Shown: one piece after another, positions 6,282 through 12,804 of the stretch
Position numbering within the stretch: position 1 is the stretch's first letter
Layout of the letters: each line of letters opens with the position of its first letter
Assembly (NCBI GenBank): GCA_002331625.1
Contig: DCZN01000073.1
Coordinates: 28,645-41,942, forward strand
Reading direction: 5' to 3'
Length of the DNA stretch: 13,298 bases
Source of the DNA: Nitrospira sp. UBA2083
GTDB lineage: Bacteria; Nitrospirota; Nitrospiria; Nitrospirales; Nitrospiraceae
Notes under the pieces: generated by a model
Told to the model about the DNA's origin: nothing
The model's database searches: none
The model's input: only the letters and a program-made list of their open reading frames with translations
Translations under genes and position numbers: made by a program

Positions 6282-6629
6282 CTACTTGCGTGTGGGTTTG
6301 TGCGTTGGAGCCTTGGTCGTTGGGGTGGCCGGCTTCTTGACAGGTGCCTTCTTCGACGTCTTACCAGATGCCTTCGCGGCCTTTGAAGGGCTCAACTTTT
6401 CACCTTTCCCAGCCGCCTTGGATTTGCTGCTCTGTGAGTGTTTCACAGGCGCCATGTAGGTGGAGGTGCGGTTGACCTTAGCCAATTGGTCTCCGCTGAG
6501 CACCCGGACCTGGTAGAGCTCAAACAGTTTACTGATTGCCTTTGTGTCGCCTCGTCTCGCCGCGTTCAAGAGCTTGCGGCGTTGGTTCATCTCCTCTTCT
6601 TCGGTATGCGAAGCAGCTCGTCGTTCCAT
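6282..6629 (-). CDS. Small protein with lysine/alanine-rich tail
   Basis: The 115-residue product has two parts. The first 50 residues are charged and helical (TEEEEMNQRRKLLNAARRGDTKAISKLFELYQVRVLSGDQLAKV), with a pattern reminiscent of a single ankyrin- or TPR-like helix pair. Residues from about 60 to the end are low-complexity, rich in Lys, Ala, Pro, Ser and Thr (SKAAGKGEK, SKKAPVKKPATPTTKAPTHK), like bacterial histone H1-type tails that bind nucleic acid or other polyanions. I chose the second ATG (6629) because AGGA lies five bases upstream; an ATG at 6635 would add two residues. The gene converges on clpS with 12 bases between stops. An extended -10 promoter at 6702-6710 fits it. The function is unknown. 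Confidence 0.65.
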   Translation of the reverse strand: MERRAASHTEEEEMNQRRKLLNAARRGDTKAISKLFELYQVRVLSGDQLAKVNRTSTYMAPVKHSQSSKSKAAGKGEKLSPSKAAKASGKTSKKAPVKKPATPTTKAPTHKPTRK

Positions 6630-6701
6630 GCCCATCCTTCCTCAACGCAGGCTAATCGGCTAGGACCACCGTGGCCTAAGGCCCGGCAAAAAAATCGTTG
6701 A

Positions 6702-6731
6702 AGTATATCAGAATTATGATGATTTTTGGAA
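6702..6731 (-). promoter_or_regulatory. Extended -10 promoter for the lysine-rich protein gene
   Basis: On the minus strand, TGATATACT (6702-6710) is an extended -10 (TG, one base, TATACT). TTCCAA (6726-6731) is a weak -35 with an 18-base spacer. The element lies in a marked AT-rich patch between two GC-rich gene regions and gives a leader of about 65 bases to the ATG at 6629. The leader includes the GGCC-TTA-GGCC inverted repeat (6673-6683). Confidence 0.45.
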
Positions 6732-6811
6732 TATCGAATATTGTGCTACCCAAACAATGAAGGCTCCCTGAACCCGGGGCCCACCCGAAGCGCCGCCCAG
6801 GGATTTCTCTC

Positions 6812-6841
6812 TTGAGAGCCATCGAACGCACCAGCTATAAG
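6812..6841 (+). promoter_or_regulatory. Sigma-70-type promoter for the DUF3386-DUF5069 operon
   Basis: TTGAGA (6812-6817) and TATAAG (6836-6841) are separated by 18 bases. The downstream leader is about 30 bases and contains AGGAG (6867-6871), seven bases before the ATG at 6879. Together these make a convincing start for the operon. Confidence 0.55.
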
Positions 6842-6878
6842 TATAGGGGTCATCTTTGTCCAGAAGAGGAGATTCACC

Positions 6879-7550
6879 ATGGAACATACACAAGAGCCCT
6901 CACCCGTCGCTGACGATCCTCAGGCCCGGACTCTCCTGCGCCAGGCTTTTGAGGCGACCGCTCGGTGGCAAAAAGATTTCAAAGGATTTACGGCCGACCT
7001 CACGGTGAACGTGAATGGGAAAGAAACCAGCGGTCCCGTCATCGTCAAGGGTCCCCGCGAGGTCTCCGTTCAACTCAGCGACGGAGACACCCAAAAGTGG
7101 GCCCAAGAGCAACTCGGTATGATCGCGGTCCATCGTGGGCCACGGAGTTTCGAAGAGTCTGACGGAAAATACTCCTTGACGATGGAGGAGGACGGTCACC
7201 CGTTCGGCACCAAGTTGAACATTCATGGTTCCAATTCGTTTTACCGCATCAAGGACAACCGAATCACACAGATCAACCGCAAGATGGCCCATCCCGGCAT
7301 GAATCCGTTCGCCTTCACGATCAACGTCGAAGAAAGTGCCATCACGCAGGACAAGAAGAATCTAACGACCAAGTACACCGTCTATTACTATTCCCCGACC
7401 GACGGTAAACTGACGAATGTGGAAAGCTTCACCGACACGCATGTCCGCGTCGGATCATCGGACCTGCCGGCGAGCAGGCGGATTATCACCTATGAAAACG
7501 GCCAGGTCGTTGTGAAAAGCCTGACCTTCACGAACCACAAGTTGCTCTAG
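6879..7550 (+). CDS. DUF3386 family protein
   Basis: The 223-residue product matches the DUF3386 family, best known from cyanobacteria: an N-terminal helix ARTLLRQAFEATARWQKDF, then KGFTADLTVNVNGKETSGPV, the motif IAVHRGPRSFEESDGKYSL (about 82-100), FYRIKDNRITQINR, TTKYTVYYYSPTDGKLTNVESF and a final strand pair VVVKSLTFTNHKLL. The alternating strands suggest a beta-rich fold similar to lipoprotein-carrier-like proteins. There is no signal peptide or membrane segment, so it should be cytoplasmic. The function of the family is not known. The ATG has a strong ribosome binding site and an upstream promoter. The DUF5069 gene begins two bases after its stop, so the two are co-transcribed. Confidence 0.82.
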   Translation: MEHTQEPSPVADDPQARTLLRQAFEATARWQKDFKGFTADLTVNVNGKETSGPVIVKGPREVSVQLSDGDTQKWAQEQLGMIAVHRGPRSFEESDGKYSLTMEEDGHPFGTKLNIHGSNSFYRIKDNRITQINRKMAHPGMNPFAFTINVEESAITQDKKNLTTKYTVYYYSPTDGKLTNVESFTDTHVRVGSSDLPASRRIITYENGQVVVKSLTFTNHKLL

Positions 7551-7552
7551 CG

Positions 7553-7999
7553 ATGGACTTACGGAAAGACTTTCCTCGCAGCATGCGCGTGACACTGGCG
7601 GGGTATGCCCACCTTGCGCGCATGATCGACAAATGCCGCGCCGTCCTTGCTGGGACCGAAGGCGAGTACATCTATCCCTGCCCGATGGACGATCGACTGA
7701 TGGAGTTTGCAGGGATCACGAGCGAGCAATTCACGGAAACCGTGAGAGCCAATCCGACCGATGACGGAGTCGTGTCATGGCTTCAGCAGAAGGCCACACC
7801 ACACACTCCTGCCGATTTGGAAGAGTGGAATCAGAAGCTGTTGGCCCGAGGACCAAGTTCTCCAGAAAGTTCGGCCAGATTCAAGAAATACCTCAACGCA
7901 ATCGATCCTTCACGCACAGATCTGACCGCTTGGTCAGATCTGCAAGACCTGGAAGAAGGACGGATTGTGCCGAGGCGAGAGCCAGCCCATCCGTCTTAA
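7553..7999 (+). CDS. DUF5069 family protein
   Basis: The 148-residue product begins with the DUF5069 signature: MDLRKDFPRSMRVTLAGY, HLARMIDKCRAVLAGTEGEY, IYPCPMDDRLMEFAGITSEQF. This segment is typical of a small cytoplasmic family of unknown function that is common in Verrucomicrobia, cyanobacteria and Nitrospira. The middle contains a tryptophan-bearing helical segment (DDGVVSWLQQKA, ADLEEWNQKLL) and a polar tail. The start lies two bases after the DUF3386 stop, with no clear ribosome binding site of its own, consistent with translational coupling. An 11-base perfect hairpin (7917-7942) lies within the last 30 codons. The stop TAA shares TTAA with the stop of the convergent gene. Confidence 0.85.
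   Translation: MDLRKDFPRSMRVTLAGYAHLARMIDKCRAVLAGTEGEYIYPCPMDDRLMEFAGITSEQFTETVRANPTDDGVVSWLQQKATPHTPADLEEWNQKLLARGPSSPESSARFKKYLNAIDPSRTDLTAWSDLQDLEEGRIVPRREPAHPS
7917..7942. repeat. Perfect 11-bp inverted repeat with 4-base loop inside the DUF5069 gene
   Basis: CAGATCTGACC (7917-7927), loop GCTT, GGTCAGATCTG (7932-7942). The arms are exactly complementary. The hairpin lies in coding sequence for RTDLTAWSDLQ, about 55 bases before the stop. No T-run follows on either strand, so it is not a standard terminator. It could slow ribosomes, protect the 3' end of the mRNA or be a protein-binding site. Confidence 0.7.
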
Positions 8000-8622
8000 T
8001 AGGTCAGCGCTGGGTATTTACCAAGGCAGGTCGGGTGCTCTGCTTGCGCCACCATGAAGTGCGCGACATCGGACCGTGAAATAGCCCCTACACGCATACC
8101 AGTCGCTAATTGGTCCAGTATACGGTAGCGACACGTCATTTCGCCATTGGTGAGCCGGCCTGGTCGTACGATCTCCCAGCGTGAATATCCATTCGCTATC
8201 ACTCGCTCTTGCTCGTTCTTGTCTGCATAGACTTTCTTGAGCAACAACGTGAAAAGAATTTTCATTGGCAACGAGTTATAGCTCCAGCTGTCGCCGGCCC
8301 CGAACCCTGTAAGCACGAGAAGTATTGGAGAGGCTCCCCTTTCCTGCAATACCCGCAGCAAGATGCGCGCAGAATCTGAAAATAAGGTGGTCGCGAACGG
8401 GTTCTTCACGCCGATCGTCACCAGAACGGCCTCAGCCCCTTCCACAGCAGCCTTGACATCGGTTGCGTTGGTCGCACTACCCTCTACTCTCCGCAGTTTG
8501 GGGTGATCTGGCAGCGGAACGGTCCGGCGCGACAGGGCGTTTATCTCGTGTCCGCGTTCCAGTGCCAACCTCGTGCACTGGAGCCCGATTCCGGCTGATG
8601 CTCCGATAATTGAGATCTTCAT
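7996..8622 (-). CDS. NAD(P)-binding Rossmann protein, atypical SDR/NmrA-like
   Basis: The 208-residue product begins MKISIIGASAGIGLQCTRLA, a dinucleotide-binding Gly motif (G7-x-x-x-G11-x-G13). Next come RGHEINALSRRT, where the Arg pair suggests NADP preference, an acidic VEGSATNATDVKAAVEGAEAVLVTIG and ILLVLTGFGAGDS, a substrate-site strand in place of the classic Tyr-x-x-x-Lys. YSRWEIVRPGRLTNGE matches the PF13460-type NAD(P)H-binding proteins. Members act as reductases, epimerases or redox sensors; the substrate is unknown. The ATG at 8622 starts exactly at the Rossmann strand and has AAGG seven bases upstream; the in-frame extension to 8946 is antisense-like sequence inside the hydrolase gene. 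The gene follows the hydrolase by 28 bases and probably shares its transcript. Confidence 0.82.
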   Translation of the reverse strand: MKISIIGASAGIGLQCTRLALERGHEINALSRRTVPLPDHPKLRRVEGSATNATDVKAAVEGAEAVLVTIGVKNPFATTLFSDSARILLRVLQERGASPILLVLTGFGAGDSWSYNSLPMKILFTLLLKKVYADKNEQERVIANGYSRWEIVRPGRLTNGEMTCRYRILDQLATGMRVGAISRSDVAHFMVAQAEHPTCLGKYPALTY

Positions 8623-8650
8623 GGGATACCTTTGGGTATTGTCAGCTTGT

Positions 8651-9652
8651 TCATTGGTTTCGGTCAAGTACCGCAAGACGCTCGCCATTTGTATGAGCCC
8701 ACGATGCAGCTCGGCCGGCATGGGCCAAGATGAACTGCCTGACTTCCGCTTGAATGGCTGCCTGCTCAACCACAAGCAGGAGATGGCCTCCCCGATTGAA
8801 GGACAACAACCGCGATCCGGGAATGTGCGTGGCTGCATACTCCGCGTTGTGAAAGAGCTGCAACGTGTCGTCCATGGCATGGACAATGAGCGTCGGGGTA
8901 CAAATGGCCGCCACCCGTTCATTGGGCATTGCGGCCTTGTTGTCAAAGGTAACGCCGGCGTAACGAGGAGAGACCGGAGCCATGTAATCGATCACCTGAT
9001 CGACCAAGGTGCGCTGCTCTGTCGTGAAGCTCGCGATCACTGAGTCGCTGACCCCCATTAACCGCATCAGTTGCTTACGAAGGAAAGTCCTAACGAGCCA
9101 GTAAAGCACCTCGAACTTGAAGATCATCGTCAGCGCATCGCCCTTTTGGTTCGCTTGTGTCTGATTCACATCTGATGAAGACGCAACCCCACAGGACAGG
9201 AGCGTCAGAGAATAGACCCGCTCCGGGTACAGAGCCGCAAACAGAAGCGCTGACGGGCCACCGTGCGACAGGGCCAAAACGGCAACCTTCTTCAGCTCAA
9301 TATGGTCAAGGAGATGAGCATAGGCCTTTGCCTGGTCGTCAAACGTTGCGCCGTGATGGAATGTCGAGCGGAGATAGCCAAACCGAGACGGTGCGATCCA
9401 GTCGAAATCATCGCCCAGTATCGCCTTCGCAATGAGCTCGCCTTGGTCGTACCCACCCCCGCTTCCATGGATAACGAGAACGGGAACGCCCGTGCCTCCT
9501 CGCTTGAATTCAATAAGTCCCAGCGGCGAGGGTATGATGGTGCTGTTGCCGACGATTCGTATGTAGGCTCGTCTGGTATCAACCGCAAACCAGATGACGA
9601 CGATGGTACCGATCGTCGAAAGCGCGATGAAAAACCAGCCTACAGAGGACAT
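8651..9652 (-). CDS. Membrane-anchored alpha/beta hydrolase
   Basis: The 333-residue product has an N-terminal membrane helix (about 4-24) and an alpha/beta-hydrolase domain. VLVIHGSGGG (58-67) is the oxyanion strand and loop, DWIAPSRFGYLRS follows, and the nucleophile elbow is ALSHGG with S129 as the probable catalytic serine. The elbow has Ala instead of the first Gly of GxSxG. A helical lid region (about 160-245) precedes TPTLIVHAMDD, with D261 or D262 as the acid, and NRGGHLLL supplies H290. The substrate is unknown; the fold includes esterases, lipases and C-C hydrolases. The ATG at 9652 starts just before the membrane helix. A GTG at 9700 would add 16 residues, and neither has a clear ribosome binding site. 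The NAD(P)-binding gene lies 28 bases downstream. Confidence 0.82.
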   Translation of the reverse strand: MSSVGWFFIALSTIGTIVVIWFAVDTRRAYIRIVGNSTIIPSPLGLIEFKRGGTGVPVLVIHGSGGGYDQGELIAKAILGDDFDWIAPSRFGYLRSTFHHGATFDDQAKAYAHLLDHIELKKVAVLALSHGGPSALLFAALYPERVYSLTLLSCGVASSSDVNQTQANQKGDALTMIFKFEVLYWLVRTFLRKQLMRLMGVSDSVIASFTTEQRTLVDQVIDYMAPVSPRYAGVTFDNKAAMPNERVAAICTPTLIVHAMDDTLQLFHNAEYAATHIPGSRLLSFNRGGHLLLVVEQAAIQAEVRQFILAHAGRAASWAHTNGERLAVLDRNQ

Positions 9653-9757
9653 GACGGGAGTGTATAACGAATGCGTGGAGAGTGCGACGTCAGATTGCAC
9701 GAGGCAGGTGACGCAAGGAATGTGGTTCCCTTTGCATCATCAAGAGGTCTGGCGACC

Positions 9758-10012
9758 TCATGCATGCGCCTTCAGATCACGCGCCCCCTTCCATGCGAAC
9801 CAAATCGCCACGGGAAGCAGAAAAACGGCGTGGAGACCGATGGCAGGGACAGACTGACCATTGCGAATGGCAAGATACACGAACAGGACATCCAACAGAG
9901 CAAATCCAATCAGCACAGCGCCGCAGCGAATGGCGATCCGGCGACGCTTGAACACACCCTGACCGAGCAAGATCAACCCAAACACCGCGTTGAAGATCGT
10001 CCAGATACCCAT
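9758..10012 (-). CDS. Small integral membrane protein, 84 residues
   Basis: I do not recognise this family. The product has three hydrophobic segments: about 2-18 (GIWTIFNAVFGLILLGQG), 28-49 (IRCGAVLIGFALLDVLFVYLAI) and 54-73 (VPAIGLHAVFLLPVAIWFAW), separated by KRRR and RNGQS, with KGARDLKAHA at the end. The positive clusters suggest cytoplasmic loops by the positive-inside rule. The start at 10012 is the first available in frame, and no ribosome binding site is evident. It lies between the hydrolase gene (105 bases downstream) and the TPR protein gene (150 bases upstream). A 12-base palindrome at 10096-10107 sits in its upstream region. Confidence 0.6.
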   Translation of the reverse strand: MGIWTIFNAVFGLILLGQGVFKRRRIAIRCGAVLIGFALLDVLFVYLAIRNGQSVPAIGLHAVFLLPVAIWFAWKGARDLKAHA

Positions 10013-10095
10013 CGTACGATCGCAGCTGGTTTCTTTCGAGGGCTACTCGGATCTGACAAGAAGATCATAGGTCGAAGTGAATTCATGCACAACGT

Positions 10096-10107
10096 GTTTT
10101 GCAAAAC
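10096..10107. promoter_or_regulatory. Perfect 12-base palindrome, possible operator
   Basis: GTTTTGCAAAAC is exactly self-complementary and lies in the 150-base gap between the TPR gene and the small membrane protein gene, about 85 bases upstream of the latter's start. Such symmetric AT-flanked sites often bind dimeric repressors. No second copy was noticed in the window. Confidence 0.25.
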
Positions 10108-10162
10108 TTCATGATCTCCTTCAGCAAGAAAGCAGGCGGTTGAAGGATCCGTTCCCCGTTCA

Positions 10163-11761
10163 TCATTTGATCTCCAGCTTATGACTCAGTCCACGGAGTG
10201 CTTCGGCAAGGCCGTGCTGAGACCAAGAGTTGTGAGGGAATCGTTTCAGATCGTCACGAAAGACCTGCTCGGCTTCATCCGGACGCCCCGCCTTCAGCAA
10301 CACCACACCAAGTTCCTCTCTCACCGGCACCGTCCACTCGGGTGGCTCACCATAGACGAGCGCGTCCTCGCGCCGCGCAGCTTCCCGGAGATGATTGATC
10401 GCACTCGACAGATCGCCCTTCGCCACGGCGAGGTGGCCGGCAAGCACCTCGACGGCAATGTCCAGCACAGCCCCAGCGCTGTTGAATTCAAGCCGCAGCG
10501 ATCTCACATGAGGATCCTGCGCAATAGCGCGCACCTGTGCCAACGTGGCTTCGGCCGCTTTGAGGTGGCCACGTGCAGCCAACGCTCGCCCATGCGCATA
10601 CAGCCACATGGCCCGAGCATGGGGCAGATTCTCAGGAGGACCCTCCACATTCAGCAGTTCATCCCACCGGCCGAACCGCACACGCATCTGCAGCTTGCGG
10701 GTCTGGTGATGTTGGAGAAATGCCATCCCAGACTGATGTACCAGTTCCTGCGGTACCAAGGCTGCGATCTTGTCTGCGGCAGCAATAGCCTGCTCTTCAC
10801 GACCGATCATGCTCGCAGCAAACGCGAGGAAATCGTAATTGTGTGGGTAATATCCCAGCACGTAGATGCCGAGGGCTGGATTGTGGTCACGAATGTAAGT
10901 TTCATCCGCATGCACGGCATGCTCGTTAGCCTTGATGGCATCCTCATATCGGCCTACTCGGATGTAGATATGGCCAGGCATGTGTACCAGATGACCCGCT
11001 CCAGGCATCAGGCCTGCGAGGCGCTCGGCAGCCGTGACTGCCCGTTCTGGTTGGACCGCTTCAACCGCATGGATGTAAAAGTGGTTGGCACCTGGATGAT
11101 CCGGCTCAGCAGCCAGGACCTGCTCCAGATGTGACAAGAGTGTAGTCGTAGTTGGTTTGGCTGCGCCGTCTGCAGTCCAGTAGTCCCATGGACTCAAGTC
11201 CATCAGCGACTCCGCATAGAGCGTCTTTGCTTCAGGATCATCCGGAAAACGCTGCACCACTTCGGCCATCGCGCGCGAATAGGCGACATCCAATTCTGCA
11301 CGCCCTGCCGACGGCTCGGCCACATACCGCGTTGCAAGGGCCTGGATCAAGGCTTGCTCACGACTGCTCACCGTTGTCGCATGCTGGCTGGCCTGCTGAA
11401 TGGCGACATAGGCGAGACTCCCACTCGCGGCATCCATCGGCGCATTGATGTTGGGACCGTAGGCAAGCGCGATTCCCCAGTAGCACATGGCGCAGTCGGG
11501 ATCGATCCGTGCACCTTCTTGAAAGGACCGCATCGCTTCCTGGTGGTTGAATGCGTAGTACAGCCGCAATCCCTGATCGAAATACTGCTGCGCAAGCCAT
11601 ACCGCCGTGGTGATCTGATAGTGCAGCGAACCCAAGTTGCCATAGAGCGGAACCCGGGCTGCCTCGGCTTTCTGACTCTGGGAACCGGAGTCCCCATGCG
11701 TAGCCTGCATCCCTGCAACCACGAAACAAATGGCAACAAGGAGCACTGTGAGATGTCGCAT
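10163..11761 (-). CDS. Exported TPR-repeat protein
   Basis: The 532-residue product begins with a signal peptide (MRHLTVLLVAICFVVAGMQA, cut near THG). The mature protein opens with TTAVWLAQQYFDQGLRLYYAFNHQEAMRSF split around 52-82, then EGARIDPDCAMCYWGIALAYGPN with a C-x-x-C. Further tetratricopeptide-like helix pairs run through the chain (GRYEDAIKANEHAV, GHLKAAEATLAQVRAIA, GRPDEAEQVFRDDLKRFPHN). A conserved histidine-rich part (HPGANHFYIHAVEA, GAGHLVHMPGHIYIRVG) suggests a metal or haem site. This arrangement is a widespread family of exported TPR proteins without an assigned function. I prefer the ATG at 11761, which gives the signal peptide and has TAGG four bases upstream; a GTG at 11791 only adds non-signal residues. 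Confidence 0.8.
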   Translation of the reverse strand: MRHLTVLLVAICFVVAGMQATHGDSGSQSQKAEAARVPLYGNLGSLHYQITTAVWLAQQYFDQGLRLYYAFNHQEAMRSFQEGARIDPDCAMCYWGIALAYGPNINAPMDAASGSLAYVAIQQASQHATTVSSREQALIQALATRYVAEPSAGRAELDVAYSRAMAEVVQRFPDDPEAKTLYAESLMDLSPWDYWTADGAAKPTTTTLLSHLEQVLAAEPDHPGANHFYIHAVEAVQPERAVTAAERLAGLMPGAGHLVHMPGHIYIRVGRYEDAIKANEHAVHADETYIRDHNPALGIYVLGYYPHNYDFLAFAASMIGREEQAIAAADKIAALVPQELVHQSGMAFLQHHQTRKLQMRVRFGRWDELLNVEGPPENLPHARAMWLYAHGRALAARGHLKAAEATLAQVRAIAQDPHVRSLRLEFNSAGAVLDIAVEVLAGHLAVAKGDLSSAINHLREAARREDALVYGEPPEWTVPVREELGVVLLKAGRPDEAEQVFRDDLKRFPHNSWSQHGLAEALRGLSHKLEIK

Positions 11762-11932
11762 TAGCCTATAGTCGATGCCAGTTGGAGCCACCAGCGCGCC
11801 ATGTCAAGTTGGCAATCCAGGTTGATGAACAAGGAGGCTGGTACTAACAACAGGTTTCATACCGCATGCTGTCGCATTGCAAGACACGACCCCAAACTTT
11901 CCTCCTGATTGACTGAGGAGCATGCGTTTCTA

Positions 11933-12187
11933 TCATTTTTTTGCGAACCTCTTGTAAAGCACTGGTAGCAACAACATCGCTACTGAGACAAGAACTGCAA
12001 GCTGTACAAATGTTTCCGAGATTGACTCGGAAAAGCGCCCTAAATACACAATCACCCAAGAAAACAACATGACAGCTAATAGGCCGCCGCAAGACACCAG
12101 GCGAAACTGCTTCTGACCTGGACCATAGGCGATCCAAAAGATGGCTACAATCGAGGCTATCAGTGAGAGGATTTCCCAGATGGGCAT
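11933..12187 (-). CDS. Small integral membrane protein, 84 residues
   Basis: I do not recognise this family. The product has hydrophobic segments at about 3-22 (IWEILSLIASIVAIFWIAYG), 29-49 (RLVSCGGLLAVMLFSWVIVYLG) and 60-78 (FVQLAVLVSVAMLLLPVLYK), with the basic tail KRFAKK. This regular membrane pattern makes it more credible than the overlapping minus-strand frame at 11844-12137. GAGAGA lies seven to eight bases before the ATG as a weak ribosome binding site. Its sequence is visibly more AT-rich than the TPR gene, which may indicate separate origin. It sits between the TPR gene and the dsbA-hicAB region. Confidence 0.5.
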   Translation of the reverse strand: MPIWEILSLIASIVAIFWIAYGPGQKQFRLVSCGGLLAVMLFSWVIVYLGRFSESISETFVQLAVLVSVAMLLLPVLYKRFAKK

Positions 12188-12373
12188 TGGCTGTCTCTCA
12201 CTTCAATAACATCGAACAAAGAGATTTCCCAGCCTTCCAAATTGGCGATTCAGAGTTGAAGTACCGCTTGTCTAGCATGAGGACGAGAACATTCGGGTCT
12301 GGCATGGTATTGACGTATGCACCGGCATTGCACATCTAGACTCGTATAGTTATGGTGTTCTTTTGAAGACATC
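12188..12373. other. Intergenic stretch, no gene seen
   Basis: These 186 bases lie between the small membrane protein gene and the truncated dsbA copy. They hold no convincing open frame. TTGACG occurs at 12310-12315 on the plus strand without a proper -10. TATACG occurs on the minus strand near 12343-12348, with no good -35. The end next to 12374 marks one edge of the repeat described below. Confidence 0.4.
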
Positions 12374-12532
12374 CCTCATTTCCCCTGTTGTCCCGCCCGG
12401 GCAATCAACGCTTTCAGCCCGTTCAAATCCAACCACTCCGGCACCAGTTCGTTGCCCACGATGAAACCGGGTGTCCCGGAGATGCCGAGCTCGCAGGCGA
12501 GCGTTTGGTTCTTTGGAATGACAGCCTGCCAC
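12374..12532 (-). repeat. Direct repeat copy 1 (truncated dsbA 3' end)
   Basis: This stretch aligns with 13075-13230 with about 17 mismatches and one 3-base indel by hand count. The first 125 bases or so are nearly identical; mismatches cluster at the far end. Identity begins abruptly at CCTCA, one base before the stop codon of each copy. Confidence 0.85.
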
Positions 12533-12564
12533 GTGCTGTAAATGTTGAGCGGATTAAGCGAGCG
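12376..12564 (-). pseudogene. Truncated DsbA-family C-terminal fragment downstream of hicB
   Basis: The frame directly after the hicB stop codes for 62 residues to its own stop. The last 50 or so read TWQAVIPKNQTLACELGISG, then TPGFIVGNELVPEWLDLNGL and KALIARAGQQGK. This is the C-terminal part of a DsbA-type thioredoxin fold, including the cis-Pro loop (SGTPGF), and closely matches the gene end at 13077. The fragment lacks the CxxC active site, signal peptide and helical domain. The first 10-11 residues (RSLNPLNIYS) match neither gene. It has no start of its own and is in the same frame as hicB, separated from it only by a TAG. It is probably a remnant; read-through of that TAG would fuse it to HicB. 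Confidence 0.8.
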
Positions 12565-12804
12565 CTAAGCGACGTGTTGCATTTTGTTGGCGAAATCCCG
12601 CCCCGAGGTGGAGGGAGGGAGCGGTTTGCCGTCTTTTTGATAAATAGCGATCGCTTCTTCTACGATCTGACACAACTCCTCGAACACCGCCTTCTCGTCC
12701 TTGCCATGGCTACCACCGAGCACCAGACCAGGAGCGCTTCCAATGTAACACTGATCCTCTTCAGACCATTCAACGATTTTCGCGTACTTGGCGCTCTCTT
12801 TCAT
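12565..12804 (-). CDS. hicB: HicB-family antitoxin, short form
   Basis: The 79-residue product has the HicB N-terminal domain: KYAKIVEWSEEDQCYIGSAP, GLVLGGSHGKDEKAVFEELC, QIVEEAIAIYQKDGKPLPPS, ending TSGRDFANKMQHVA. This partial RNase-H-like fold binds and masks HicA. Longer HicB proteins continue into a ribbon-helix-helix or HTH DNA-binding domain; that part is absent here, although short forms of this length exist in several phyla. The ATG overlaps the hicA stop by ATGA, typical for hicAB, so the two are made together. The stop coincides with the junction to the truncated dsbA fragment. Autoregulation by DNA binding would need another protein. Confidence 0.88.
   Translation of the reverse strand: MKESAKYAKIVEWSEEDQCYIGSAPGLVLGGSHGKDEKAVFEELCQIVEEAIAIYQKDGKPLPPSTSGRDFANKMQHVA

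Noticed and set aside
6673..6698. GGCC-TAA-GGCC hairpin near an A-run as an intrinsic terminator
   Set aside because: On the plus strand the hairpin is followed by A residues, and on the minus strand the T-run comes before the hairpin. Neither order gives a terminator.
8623..8946. N-terminal extension of the NAD(P)-binding protein
   Set aside because: The extension overlaps the hydrolase gene in another frame, and the Rossmann motif starts at the ATG at 8622, as is usual for the family.
10117..10147. TCCTTCA...TGAAGGA inverted repeat downstream of the TPR gene
   Set aside because: It has a seven-base stem, a 17-base loop and no T-run directly after it on the minus strand. It may be chance.
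10181..11134. A 317-codon open frame on the plus strand
   Set aside because: It lies entirely antisense to the TPR gene, which has a signal peptide and clear repeats; the plus-strand translation is Arg/His/Cys-rich with no recognisable domain.
11844..12137. Alternative 97-codon minus-strand frame
   Set aside because: The overlapping 84-residue frame has three regular membrane segments and a weak ribosome binding site; this one has neither.
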